In this document: positions 21,370 to 33,059 of the stretch, piece after piece
How the letters are laid out: every line of letters begins with the position of its first letter
Numbering within the stretch: position 1 is the first letter of the stretch
The notes under the pieces: model-generated
Told to the model about the DNA's origin: nothing
What the model saw: the letters and a program-made list of their open reading frames with translations, nothing else
The model's database searches: none
Position numbers and translations under genes: made by a program
Origin: Rhizomys pruinosus
Lineage: Eukaryota; Chordata; Mammalia; Rodentia; Spalacidae
NCBI GenBank assembly: GCA_009823505.1
Contig: VZQC01006589.1
Span: forward strand, 5,242,122 to 5,306,121
Length of the DNA stretch: 64,000 nucleotides
Direction: 5' to 3'

Positions 21370-21700
21370 ACATGACACTCCCACTTGTGTATGACAGGTG
21401 AATTGATCATTTTCACTCCTACATTGCTCTCTATTTTTTCACACCCCCTTTCTGATGATCTCAAGTAGAAAAATTTCACATCTTATATACCTTTAAACAT
21501 TAAAATGTTAGAATATATACATTTTATAAAGTGTTTGGTTTCATTGTGCCATCTATTATATGTATACCATGTATTCTGACCATATTTATCCTCCATTACT
21601 CTCGCTTGTCCTCCTCTCCTCACTTTTGCTAGTCCTCATCCTTTTCCTAATTGTGAATATCCTTGTTTAATGTGATTCACATACATGCAAATCATTTAAA
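21370..21700 (-). repeat. Possible L1/Lx-type 3' UTR fragment
   Basis: CTCCTACATTGCTCTCTA, ACCATATTTATCCTCCATTA and CTTGTCCTCCTCTCCTCACT resemble the antisense pyrimidine-rich 3' UTR of rodent L1 subfamilies. Diverged. Confidence 0.4.
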
Positions 21701-21710
21701 ATATTTAATC

Positions 21711-21923
21711 TATTATTTTTATTTTATGTATAGGAGTGTTATGCCCACATGTGGTAAGTGCACACATGTCATGCAATGCCTGTAGAGGCCAGAAGAAGGA
21801 ATCAGATTCGCTGAAACTGGAGTTTCCAGCAGTTGTTAGCCACCATGTGGGTGCTGACAATCAAACCCAGGTCCTCTGTAAGAGCGCCTGGGGTTCTTCT
21901 TTGCTAAGCCATCTCTCCAGCCC
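21711..21923 (-). repeat. B2/B3-type SINE
   Basis: Antisense copy ending AAGCCATCTCTCCAGCCC, with internal CACCATGTGGGTGCTGACAA. Confidence 0.88.
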
Positions 21924-21935
21924 ATAAAAATTATC

Positions 21936-22009
21936 TTCCTTTCTTCCTTCCTTCCTTCCTTCCTTCCTTCCTTCCTTCCTTCCTTCCTTCCTTCCTTCCT
22001 TCCTTCCTT
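21936..22009. repeat. (TTCC)n microsatellite
   Basis: About 17 uninterrupted TTCC units adjoining the head end of the SINE. Confidence 0.97.
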
Positions 22010-25000
22010 GCCATAGATCCACCTGTCCAATTTGCCACATGAGAAGACTGGCTTCATATTTCCTGATTTAATGCAAGTAGCCTACCATTGGACTGAATAG
22101 GAGAGTTACTATAAATCAGTATTGCCTTTTTTCCTCTGCAGAGACCCACTTCAATATTTCCCAACCAACTACTGATCATAAGAAAGAAATATGACAGTGA
22201 ATGTTCTGAAGTAAAAAGAGGTAAATTTCGAAAGGGGGTTCTAATTATTATTGCAATCTTTGAACACAGAATAAAATGGAAAGATTTCTTATTTAAAGTC
22301 ATATCAAAGCATGCCCAGCACATGTTAGAGAGGATGAATCCTACAAACAGCTGAGCTTAGTAGGAAATATAAATATGGATGCAAATTTTGTCCTGCCTGC
22401 TCTTAGCTTCATAAACAGTACTCAACCTCCTGAACCCCAATTTCCTCTTCTGTGATGATACAATGACATTTTATTCTAGAAGATATTGAGAAATAATATG
22501 TAATATAAAATGTTAACTATTGGCTTAGTGTCTAGAACAGAGTAAAACTTCGAGACACTCAGCTGGAAGAAAGAGACATGAAGAGAACTTCATCTTCATT
22601 ATATATATGACTCAGAGGATCTTCACAAATGAAGAAGCAGGTGCTCGTTGAAGTACAGAAGGCATAGATCGCAAAGGAAGCTCAACCACAGACAGAAATG
22701 GGACTTGGTAATGCATTCCCTATTTATCTCCTGGTATAGAAAAAATGTTATTGTCCATTAGGAACATGTTATTTCCTACTTTGCAGTATCCTGGATATAT
22801 ACCTTCATGTTCTCTAGGTAGATTTTCTCTACAAACATACATCTTGTCTGTCTCTCAATTTCTGAGCCACTATTAACTTGAATAATTTTATAGTAAGAAT
22901 ACACAGATGATTTAAAATCTAGCTATAACTGTATGATGCATAACTGATCAATACCCCAGTCTCTGCAGTTAGAATTTATCAGTGCAGAAGACATATTTCT
23001 CATGGACTTCTCTCAATCAATGGCCTACCCAGGTAGAAACACTAAAGACACTCTTCCTGGAAGACACTGGATTCTTGTAAAGATTACGTAAACTGAACGT
23101 ACCCCATATGCCTTGCTGCATGTCCATAGAACAATAATCTATTATCTCTCCATCTTGCCCAAACTTATCTCTACCCTCCAGAAAGTGGATTTTGATGGAA
23201 CAGTCCTTCCAGTCACCTCTTACTCTATATTTTCTATTACAGGTATATACCCTAATAAATCTCTTACTCACCTAACTGCTTATAAGTCATCCAATGTGGT
23301 ATGAATGGAATCAAGAATAGTTAAAGAAAATGACTGACAAAATGTGATTTGATATAGGGCCATCCACAACCTGGGGTGAGGACAACTTCTTGCCCGAAGG
23401 TTGGGCATAAGTAACTCTGGACCACAGCAGCAGCTTACCCACTGAAAATCTGGGGGAAAGGTGGAAAAGTGATGTAACAGGAGATATAAACTAATGAGAA
23501 ACCTTAGGAGAAGGATGGCTACAAAAAGAGTGGAATTCACAGCTACTGAAAATCTGTACTGGTGACATGAAAAGAAAAAGGCAAGACTCTACTTTAGAAA
23601 GGCAGTTGCTGGCTGTGAGACAAAATCAAGGGTTTCTGCTATACAAGGGCAGGCATAGCTGAGTAGCAGGCTGGGGATAAAATTGTCGAGTCATAGAACT
23701 TCATCGTTGAGGCAAACACTTGTGCCATGAAATTTGAGATGGTTACATCTGCCTGGATGCCCTATAGAGCCAGGCTATCTATGGCTCAGCTGCTTTTCTG
23801 AAGGTCCTGGGCTCATGGAGATTACAGACTCCCCTCTAAAAACAACTTATACTTAACAGTGTTGGAATATACCCAGGTTGCTTCTCTCTTCTGTAAAGCA
23901 ACAGGTATTTGTTTCCAGGTGCTGTTGGACATTCAGTTGTGACTGATAAATTCTAGCATTACCTGCACAGAGGATGTGCTGTGTATGATAAAAGAGGAAA
24001 AGAGTTACACATAATAGGAATTGCAAGAATTTGTCTAGCATGTACCAGTAGGAGACAAAACAACATTCCTGGTAGTGAGTTTTAAGGGAGTAGTTAGGAA
24101 GGTCTGATAGGAAAGAATTCTTGGGGTCAAATTCTCAAGACATTTAACACCCTGGCTAAAACTCCAGAGGACAGTTTTGCTATTAAGATGCCTGTTAAAA
24201 GTCTGGACAAAATAATTGCCAAAACTCAGAAGTAGAAATCCCAAGTTTCTTTGGCAGATTTCAGAGGAACTATTAAAGTGGCAGAGGGAAATATGTGTGT
24301 TAGAATACATATATTATGAGAAACCAGAATATCCCATGGGAAATCTATTCCTAGGGCAAGAGAAAAAAAAGAGCGATACGTTATGAACCAAACTCATCAG
24401 AAATGAATTAGTTAGAATGGTGCTGAAACTGCAAATTGACCTGCCTCACTGTCTAGGACCAATGTTTCACAGGGATGCTTCATAATACCTTTGAGGATAT
24501 AGTAATAAATAGAGCTAGGTAAGGTAAATGAAATAACCAGCCTATGAGTCAATGATTAATGAATATAAACTTTGCTGGGCCACCAATTAGGTAGGTTAAA
24601 TGCAAAAGAATTTTGGAGATGGTTACTAGAACATTGGTCTCTATGGAAAAATTGATGAACAACTATCATGGGAGGTGCTTAACACTAATAATTCAAAATA
24701 ATGGAGAAAAGGAAGAGGAGGATGCTAAAGATGCATCTTCCAATAATATATCTGAAACTGTTGCTGGCTGCCAGACTTCAGAAGCTGATTACAGCTGGAA
24801 CCAATTCATGAAAGAGGTGCCTGGGTTCCAAGGAGAAATGGTTGGCTGATAACTCCTAGATGTAGCCTAACATCAGAAATTCAGTGTATGGCTCTGTGAC
24901 TGGACATTTGAATATTTGGAAGTACTTGTGGGATGTAGAAAGTAAAACCATGTCAGACACTCAAGTCTTCGCATTCATATGATATCATGGCTGTTGTAGG

Positions 25001-25188
25001 ATGTCTAGTGATGGTTAAGGTCAATTGGCAAGTAATTTGTTTATTCCTTTTGGGTGGTTTTTAAATACAAGACAAATATTTCCTAGTTCCATTATTAAAT
25101 TCACGTTCATATGAACATGTCTGTACTTCAGAATTTGTTGTGGCTCATCCAAGAACTTTTATTCAAAGACCCTGTTCAGATGCTCAAG
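22010..25188. other. No recognised feature
   Basis: 3.2 kb with no named repeat and no convincing gene. Frames of 60-90 codons (for example plus 24,613-24,849 and minus 24,035-24,310) show no motif I recognise. This is the longest stretch in the window without identifiable transposon sequence. Confidence 0.4.
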
Positions 25189-25190
25189 GA

Positions 25191-25245
<55 letters not shown>

Positions 25246-25292
25246 AATAGATACAGATGATAGAAATATAGATATAGATAGATATAGATATA
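25189..25292. repeat. (TATC)n with adjoining GATA-rich tract
   Basis: About 14 TATC units followed by an imperfect GATATA(GA) stretch. Confidence 0.95.
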
Positions 25293-25439
25293 GGGCTGCT
25301 ATCTCCATGATTTCAGGACTAGCACATATTTCATTGCTAACACTCAGGAACAGTATGAATTAGCCAGAATTCTGTTCACCCTACCACTAACTCCACACTC
25401 ATAGTCCTAGCTCTGACTATGATTCAATAGGATCATAAA

Positions 25440-27120
25440 AGAAAATGTGTGTAAATTAAGGAAAACATACCCAAATAGACACAAGAAGCATACAAAACAA
25501 CAAATAGAACCAGAAGAAAAATTCTTCACAGCATATCCCACAGTAAAAACACTAAATATACAGTGAGGGTATTGAAGGTAGGGTATTGAAAGGATATTTA
25601 AAGAGAGGGTATTGAAAGCTATAAGAGTAAAACAACAGTTACGTGAAAAGGAAACACAAAACGGGACTGAGATTAAAAAGAGGAAATAAAGTGACAGTAA
25701 ACAAACACACCTTTAAATAAGAAATTTAAACACCAATGGCATCAAATTTCAATCAAAAGACACAGGCTAGGTGAATGAATTAAGGGGCAAAACCCATCTT
25801 TTCATTGTCTAAAGAAACTCATCTTACAGTCAAGTCAATGCTTTTTTTTTTCATTAAAAAAAATGTGTTAAATGCAATTGGAACCAACAAGCAAGCAGGT
25901 GTTGCTATTCTAATATCTGACAAAATAGACCTCAAACTAAATAATCAGAAGAGATAAGGGGAACAATTAGCCACAAAACATTACAAACCTAACTGTATAT
26001 GCCCCAAACTCTGATACAGCTAATTTCATGAAAGGAGCACTACTGGAGTTCAAGACATAGAATAATGCCAACTAATTAGTTATATGTGAATTCAATGCTC
26101 CATGTCTCTTCAATAGACATATCATGTGGACAAAGAATACAATGAGAATTACCAGAATCAAATAATACACAGCAAATTGACCTTACAAACCTCTATAGAG
26201 TATTCTACACAAGCACCAAAATTACATATTCTGCTCAGAAGCCCCAGGAAGTTTCAATAAAATAAACCACATATTCAGACATAGAAACAAATCTTAACAA
26301 ACAAAAAATACTGAAATAATTCCATGTATTTTAACTGACCACAAGGCAGTAAAGCTTAAAATCAATAGCAAAAGCAGCTCTAGTAATTACACAAAGCCAT
26401 GAAGATTAAACAATACACTAATGAATGATGAATAAGAAAAACAAAAAAAAATCAAGAAAAAAATCTGGATTTAATTAAAATTAAAATACAACACAACACA
26501 ACAAAACTTCTGTAACATATTAAAAGCAAACCTAAGAGGGAAATTTTTAGCTTTAAGCTCCTACATTAAAATATCTGAAAGAGCAGAAATAAATTACTCA
26601 ATTATACAAATGAAAAAATCAAGAAAAACAAGAATAAACTGGAGCCAAACACAGTATTCAAGAAGAAATAATGAGAGGCAGAGGAAAAAAATCAATGAAG
26701 CAAAAGTATAGAAAATAATATAAATGATAAATGAACCCAAACGCTGGCTCTTTGAAAATTTAGACAAGATTGATATACCCTTAGCCTAACTAATCAAAAG
26801 AAAGAATTTGCAAAGAAGAAATGAGCAAAATAAGAGACAAAGACAGAAACATTACAAAAGACACCAAAATAATTCTCAAGATTTTAATGCAATACTTTAA
26901 AAACCTATATTCCATTAAATTAGAAAATCTAAAAGTAATTGATGAACTTCTAGATTCAACCTAACCATGAAAATTAAACTAAGAAGAGATTGATAACTTA
27001 AAGAGACCCAAAGCAAATAGGAAGAATGAAATAATAATATGAAGTCTTCTGACTAATGAAAGCCCAGATCCAGATGGAGCTACAGAAGAATTCTACCAGA
27101 GATTTCCAGACAGCTGCTCA
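25440..27120 (+). mobile_element. Old L1, ORF2 5' part
   Basis: Degenerate LINE-1 ORF2 on the plus strand. The endonuclease region is visible (TCAATCAAAAGACACAGGCT; GAACCAACAAGCAAGCAGGTG; GCCCCAAACTCTGATACAGC), then the start of the reverse transcriptase (CCAGATCCAGATGGAGCTAC, AGAAGAATTCTACCAGA). Stops occur throughout. It breaks at 27,120, where another repeat was inserted, and resumes at about 27,660 at a later ORF2 position, so the central reverse transcriptase is missing. Confidence 0.85.
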
Positions 27121-27660
27121 GTTACTCACATGAACTCACAGCAATGGTGACAGTTTGACCAAATCCCAACATAGATGTTGGGAAGTGGGTAAGAAACCCC
27201 AACTCTACACAAGGAACTATTGGATACTGATGTTGTCTAGAAAGGGGAGATTCATGGGGCTGGAGAGATGGCCTAGCGGTTAAGAGCACCGACCACTCTT
27301 ACAGAGGACCCGGGTTCGATCCCCAGCACCCATATGGCGGCGAGAACCGTCTGAAACTCCAATTCCAGGAGAACTCCAGTTCCAGGGGAATCCGAGACCC
27401 TCTTCTGACTTCTGCAGCATTGCACGATACGAGTGCACAAACTTGCATGCAGACAGTACATTCATACACATAAAAAAATGAATAAAATTAAAAAAAAGAA
27501 AAAAAGAAAAGGGAGATTCAGTTTCTTGTAATTAATATATATTACATATATATTAAAGTACAGAAATTTGGTTGGGATTTAGGAAGGTGATGGGCTTATG
27601 TGGGATGTGATATAATATGATTAAAATATATTGTATGAAATTTGCAAATATTAAATTAAA
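27121..27660 (+). repeat. Inserted muroid repeat 3' end (unnamed), split by B3
   Basis: Sequence at 27,121-27,253 and 27,521-27,660 is not L1 ORF2. It ends AAAATATATTGTATGAAATT plus an A-rich tail, like the 3' end of an abundant murine repeat. The L1 is interrupted here. Confidence 0.45.
27255..27507 (+). repeat. B3-type SINE with internal duplication
   Basis: Young-looking copy: intact head GGGGCTGGAGAGATGGCC, B-box GGGTTCGATCC, and the duplicated AACTCCAGTTCCAGGAG unit. Target duplication aaaggggagattca and aaaagggagattca on the two sides. Confidence 0.93.
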
Positions 27661-28499
27661 AGTGATTTTAAAAATAGGAAAACAATAATAAAATTCATAT
27701 GGAAGCACAGAAGACATCAGAGCACTAAAGCAATTTTGAAAAAAATTGAGCAATGCTGGAGGAATTACCATGCCAGATTTCAAACTGTATGACAGAGCTA
27801 TAGAAGTAAAAACAACAGAATAGGGCCACAAAAACCTGCAGCCCAATGGATAAAAATGGAGACCCAAGCATGAGTATACACAATTACAGCCACTTAATAT
27901 TTGACAAGGATGCCAAAAATACTGTAGGAAAGACAACATCTGTAATAAAAAGTGCTGAGAAAACTAGATATCCACACAAAGAAGAATGAAATTAGACTCA
28001 TTTATCACCTTGCACAAAAATCAAATCCAAATTGTTAATTGAGTTCAATGTAAAGCTTTAAACACTGAAGAAAACATAGGTTTCTTATGCTGTATAGGAG
28101 GACCAGGAAAGGTCTTTCTATATTGCATTTCACTCAGGAATCAAAACCAACAATTGATAGATGGGACCTCATTAAACTAAAAACTTATGTACATTAAAGG
28201 AATCAATCAATCAATCAATCAATCATGTGACAAGGAAGTCCAGAGATTGGCAAACTATCTTTGCCAGCTATACATCTGATAGAGCATTCATTTCCAGAAT
28301 ATACGAATAACTCAAAAACAAAGAATCAACAAAAAAAATGACCAATTAAAAATATGCTGCAGATCTGGAGTATTCTGAAAAAGATAAATAAAAATTGCTA
28401 AGAAATACTTTTAATGTGTTTAAGAGTTTTATATTTAGTCTCTCTATAAATTTCATAATTTCTTTTTTTTTCTCTGTATGTAGAACTTTGTTTTCTTTT
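27661..28499 (+). mobile_element. Old L1, ORF2 3' part
   Basis: Continuation of the 25,440 element: TCATATGGAAGCACAGAAGA, TGGAGGAATTACCATGCCAG, GGATAAAAATGGAGACCC and ATTTGACAAGGATGCC, all conserved L1 ORF2 blocks, broken by stops. A small (AATC)n sits at 28,200-28,227. The last 150 bp are hard to align. Confidence 0.82.
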
Positions 28500-28855
28500 C
28501 TTTTATTTATTTATTTATTTTTTATTTTAACATTTTTTTTATTGATGCTTTGTGCATTTCATACATCATTTTCCAATTCAGTTCAGGCATATTTCCCTTT
28601 CCCTTCCCCCCCACCCCCACCCCAACTGAGATCATGCATTCTGCCATAACTGTCCTGCATATTTCTCTCAGTTTTTTTTTCATTTATTAGCTATAAGTGA
28701 TAATCCATGAGTACAAGCATCCTTCATGTAAAACCAATTTGCAGGCTGTTGTGCCCAAACCCCCACAGCCCCACCTTCCAGCGGGGGGTGAGGGGTTGTA
28801 TGTTCAATCAGGTTGATCAAATGAGTGTCCAGACTACAGATTGTATAAAGCCCTT
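28500..28855 (-). repeat. L1-type 3' UTR insertion
   Basis: Antisense tail (TTTATTTATTT, then TTTTTTTATTGATGCTTTG, then GCATTTCATACATCATTTTC), a C-rich run, and GCATTCTGCCATAACTGTCC. It matches 38,330-38,672 in the opposite orientation over about 340 bp, including the far end near AGACTGGACACTCATTTGATC. It splits the older plus-strand L1, which seems to resume at 28,856. Confidence 0.7.
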
Positions 28856-28930
28856 ATATTTTAAAGAAATGCAAATTAAAATTACTTAAAGATTTGTTCT
28901 CACCCCAGTCAGAATAGCTAAGATCATGAA
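28856..28930 (+). repeat. L1 ORF2 remnant
   Basis: AAGAAATGCAAATTAAAATTAC followed by CACCCCAGTCAGAATAGCT is the conserved L1 ORF2 block preceding the C-terminus. It is the continuation of the 25,440 element beyond the inserted 3' UTR. Confidence 0.65.
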
Positions 28931-29129
28931 AATAACACAACATGGAGAATTTAGTATTTTTAGTACTTCAGGATTGTATTGTTGTGAGAACTATTTGGAT
29001 GGATGTCTTATTCTTTTTGTATTCATGGTTACCACATATGCAACTACAAACACAGAGGGAATTTTTAAGATTTTTAGTTTTATATTAGCACATGTTAAAC
29101 TGCTTTCTTTTACATGCAAACAATGAGTT

Positions 29130-29480
29130 TTAACAAATGCATAGAGTCATGTACATGCTACAACCAATCCTTCTGTTCTCTGGTTGTCAAGTTCTGTCCC
29201 TTATTTGTCAACCCTGGAAGTCACTGCACTGTTCATTGTCACTGTAGTGTGTTCTTTTCCAGAATTTTATATAAATGGAAGATTTGAATGCTTTTTAGTT
29301 TGGGTTCTTTCACAAAATATAAGACTTTTGGAATGTTAAACAGTATTTTCTATAATTATGGATTTCAATTACTTTATGTAAGAATCTATAGAAGTTTCCT
29401 TATGGTAAGTGCATAGAAGAAGCAAGTTATTTTCCAAAGTATCCTTATAGCAAACCTTAAAATTATGTAATTGTGTGACA
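29130..29480 (+). repeat. Ancient L1 (L1M-like) fragment
   Basis: TTCCAGAATTTTATATAAATGG, GGGTTCTTTCACAAAATATA and TTTTCCAAAGTATCC match the pattern of old mammalian L1 3' regions at low identity. Confidence 0.4.
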
Positions 29481-29555
29481 ATTCTTTATCAGAATTATAT
29501 TGAGCTTTCTAAGTCATTTATCTTTCCATATAAATGATAGAATCAAACTTTTAAA

Positions 29556-29760
29556 ATAATGTTTATTACATTTGTTCTTTGACAGTTTCATACACATGTA
29601 TGAAGTGAAGGGAATGAAATGTAATGCATTCTGGTTGTGCAAACTTACAAATCTGACAGCCCCACCTACCCCCATTACAAATCTATCTTTCATATTCACA
29701 ACCCTTATTAAACTCAGTGGTTCACAAAACAAAAATTTAAGCCTTTTGATTAAAATTTAA
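29556..29760 (-). repeat. Possible L1/Lx-type 3' tail
   Basis: TTTATTACATTTGTTCTTTG, AGTTTCATACACATGTATG and a C-rich stretch (CCCCACCTACCCCC) suggest an antisense LINE 3' end. Weak. Confidence 0.3.
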
Positions 29761-29906
29761 CTTTGATAAATATTGATATCCTTTAAGATAGGAGTCTATA
29801 TTCTGAGAATGAAATGTTGTTAAATGTATTAATGGCAATTGTGTTTGTGAATAATGGCAGTTTTATTTCTCTTTTCATAATCAGTATGCCTTTTATTTCT
29901 CTTGTG

Positions 29907-30605
29907 GTGTCACTCCACCACATGTAGAGATGGATGCTCGAACCCCATCCACTGGATTACAGGGAAAAGGGAAGACACGAGACAGCCATCAGCAGCTGTC
30001 CTAAACGGTCGGGCCAAAAGCTGATAACTTTTTCACTGCCTACCTCTCTCATCTAACATTTACACCAGGCAATTCCCTATTGGCACTCCCAGATCCTCCA
30101 GGCTGCTGCCTGATTGTCACTCTACAGCCTAATTCAAGACTGCCACCTGAAAGGTGCTCTACAGTCTAATTCCCACCTGGGCACTCACCACCCATCACGG
30201 CTGGCGACCTGATAGGTCTCCTTCCAGCCCCACTCCACCTTCCCAGTTTGGTGGTCTGATTGACCACCATCCAACCCACTGGTTACTACTACACAAGCCT
30301 GATGGGCTAAGATTACATGTGCAAAATAACAGCTGGTAGTCCCTGTTTGATGGTAAGAAGGACTCGTCTTTTTATTCACAGCATTCTGTTTTTATACCCA
30401 GAGTGACTTCATATCTCAGGGCCTGGTTTCAGCCCCATGCCTCATGTTCCATAATATCATGAATACTTGTCAATGCCTTTGATCCCAAGGTGTCAGAGTC
30501 TTGCTAATTCACAGGCAAATCCTGCCTAAGGCCAGATTTCAGTGTAAACAGACAAGCAGGTAATAGCACATAAGAAGCCACAAGTGGCCTCCTTTTCCCC
30601 TACAC
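29907..30605 (-). mobile_element. Solo LTR, class II (ERVK-like) candidate
   Basis: About 699 bp. On the minus strand it begins (G)TGTAGGGGAAAAGG and ends GGAGTGACA(C). A 6-bp duplication CTTGTG flanks it (29,901-29,906 and 30,606-30,611); six bases is the class II size. TATAAAA lies at 30,390-30,396 and AATAAA at 30,371-30,376, both on the minus strand, close together as in some class II LTRs. It contains an internal imperfect repetition around 30,095-30,190 (GCCACCTG, ACTCTACAG and CTCTACAGTCTAATTC blocks). No internal coding sequence is attached. Family name not assigned. Confidence 0.65.
30371..30396 (-). promoter_or_regulatory. LTR TATA box and polyadenylation signal
   Basis: TATAAAA at 30,390-30,396 followed 14 bp downstream on the minus strand by AATAAA (30,371-30,376), inside the solo LTR. 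Seen by motif only. Confidence 0.5.
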
Positions 30606-30611
30606 CTTGTG

Positions 30612-33059
30612 TTACTGTACTTGTTAGAATTGCTAGTGCAATGTTGACATCATCAAAGAAAAGATACTCAATGGATCAAAATGTAAGAAAGTTCAATAAA
30701 ACTAACTGGTCCCTCATTTCACTGAATTGAAATTGATTAATAAACTACACTATTTTAAGGCATTTGAACCTTGGTGACCACTGAGATGCCATGAACTAAG
30801 AAATGATGCAGAGAAGAACCTGGCATGGGTTGCAATAAACATGCATTCTGGCAGTGAAGTAGAACAAGCTGAAAACAGAAATGAATTAAGGAAAAAAATG
30901 AGCATAAGAGATGACTTCACCTGACCACCTTTCTTGGGAAGTGTGAATCAAAAAAATGATGGTGAAATGCCAAACTTTTCCTGGGTTAGCAGATGTTTCT
31001 TCATTTGGATATTTGAATCAATTTTTTTGGAAAAAAACAAGTTAAAATTACAATGAATGGATTATGGGAAAAGTAATGGAGGTAAGCACAGTTAACTACT
31101 AGATATTTTGGAAGGCAGGAGACGTAAAAGGAAAGAATGGCAATCTTGCCCTCTGATGTTTTGAATCTATTAAGGATGATTAAGACAACAGAGACCAATT
31201 AAGTATAGACATAGAATATAAAAACATAGAATATTGATAATGGTAGATTCATTAGCTAAGAAATAATGCTATAGCCTGAATATGGAAAAGCCAAGGACTT
31301 TAAGGTGTTCTGAGATCTCAAAATACTTTAAAATCAAGCATTTCTAATGGCAAGACTTAAGAGTTCCTATGGGAAAACAGATCAAGATAAGAAGAGTCAA
31401 GGTAAGCACTTCATGGCCAAAAGGTCTTCAGAAGATACAGATTGTAGGAAACACACATGGCAATGAGGCAGAGAAGCAACTAGCAAATCAACATTATTAT
31501 ATTTGCATGTAAGAATAAAAAAGTGAGATTTTGCTTGACATGCAGAGATATACAGTCTTTAAATTTTACTACTGCTGCTAGTTAACTTTATTGCCTAGTT
31601 CTTTTTACTTAAATTTTCTCTGTGCTGTCCTCTATTTAAAACTGGAAGAGTAATATATAAAAAAATATTGTTATGAAATTTATTTGAAATAACATAAAAG
31701 GTTTCCAATACTATCACTTCTTTTATTTTTTCAAAATATTAAAATTGTTTAAGTCAAATCAATGAGATTTCACAATTTTCATATTTTTGTATGTAGACAC
31801 TGATCTAGGTGGAAATCTGAGGGTAAAAATGTCTCTTAGAAATACATATCTATGTACACAGAAATGTAAATATTTTACATGTATGTCAACAGGCCTCACA
31901 TACATACTGTATTTATTCTGTTATCTTTGGTTAGCCTCATGGGTAAAGATAGCAAATACAACTTACAACAGTCCTCTGTTTGCAGACATCCCCTAGCCAC
32001 TTCTATTGGTGCTAAAGCATGTTGTTTGGTGAAATGGGCAGCTTCTCACTATTTTTATAGATCCTAGATTGTAGTAAATAAGAAAGGCAGCCAAAGCTCA
32101 AAGTATCAAAAAGTTGCAATCTGTTCTTGCTGAGATTCCAAGCTATAACATGTATTAAATCATACTGGAGACAAAGATTCCAAGAGGGAAGTGAAAGGTC
32201 AGATATGCTAGTTTTTAAGTTCCCAAGATCATGATTCTCTGTGTCTTTCTGGTACTCAGAAGCCTCTATGACTGCACCCAATAGACTAAAATTTTATCAA
32301 CACCCTTTCTGGGAGGCTGTAGCAGGGTGCCTGAGCAACTTCCATGACATTCTGCTTTACGAGCAGTTCGATAGTCATAAATAAACCCATGAAGAAATTC
32401 TCCCCTGAGAACAAATCAAAGTCTCTAAAGGAAATAGTCAATGTTTAACAGTGCAGAGATAAAATTCTTCTTCTAAAACCGATGTAGACTTTCCATAAAT
32501 CAGAAATTTTAGGGCAGTCTCAAGTATGAGGTCTAGTCATTGATCCAAGCTATGACAAAGGAATCTCAATATAAAGAGGAGTAAAGAAATACTGACCAAG
32601 CAAAGGAAGTTATGCACAAATATTTATGTAATTTAGAGTCTTGTAATAAGAACAGTGCAGGTTAATTGATCTGGAAATGGGAAGTTCATGCTTAATGTTT
32701 AGCTGCTGAAAGAAAAGGGAATATTCAATATCTGGAGGATTTTGTTCTACTTTTATTTTGCCTGGAGCAAACTGATCAACTCTGAAATTTTCTTAAAGTG
32801 TGGGAGTTTGGGGCCCTTATTTTCTCTGTTTTCCTTTTTCTTACCTTTCTGCTATGATTTAGGGGGTAACAATTGGCTGCAGGTTTTCTAAATTGTTGGT
32901 CTTCAGCCAAGGATAAGCAGGTTTCTATTTTATATCTCATAATTTTTCAGGTCCTTGGGTTAAATTAAACTTAATTAATTAATGTTTCCAAGGAAATAAG
33001 TATGTACATCAGCTATATATGGTGAACTTCTACTGAGCACTCAAAAGAAATTTTCATAA
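30612..33059. other. No recognised feature
   Basis: 2.4 kb of AT-rich DNA with no coding frame above 90 codons and no repeat I can name. Confidence 0.4.

Noticed and set aside
24613..24849. 78-codon acidic frame
   Set aside because: No known motif, no poly(A) or flanking duplication; could be chance.
25189..25250. Regular short repeats that might suggest a CRISPR array
   Set aside because: A simple TATC microsatellite with no spacers, in a rodent genome.
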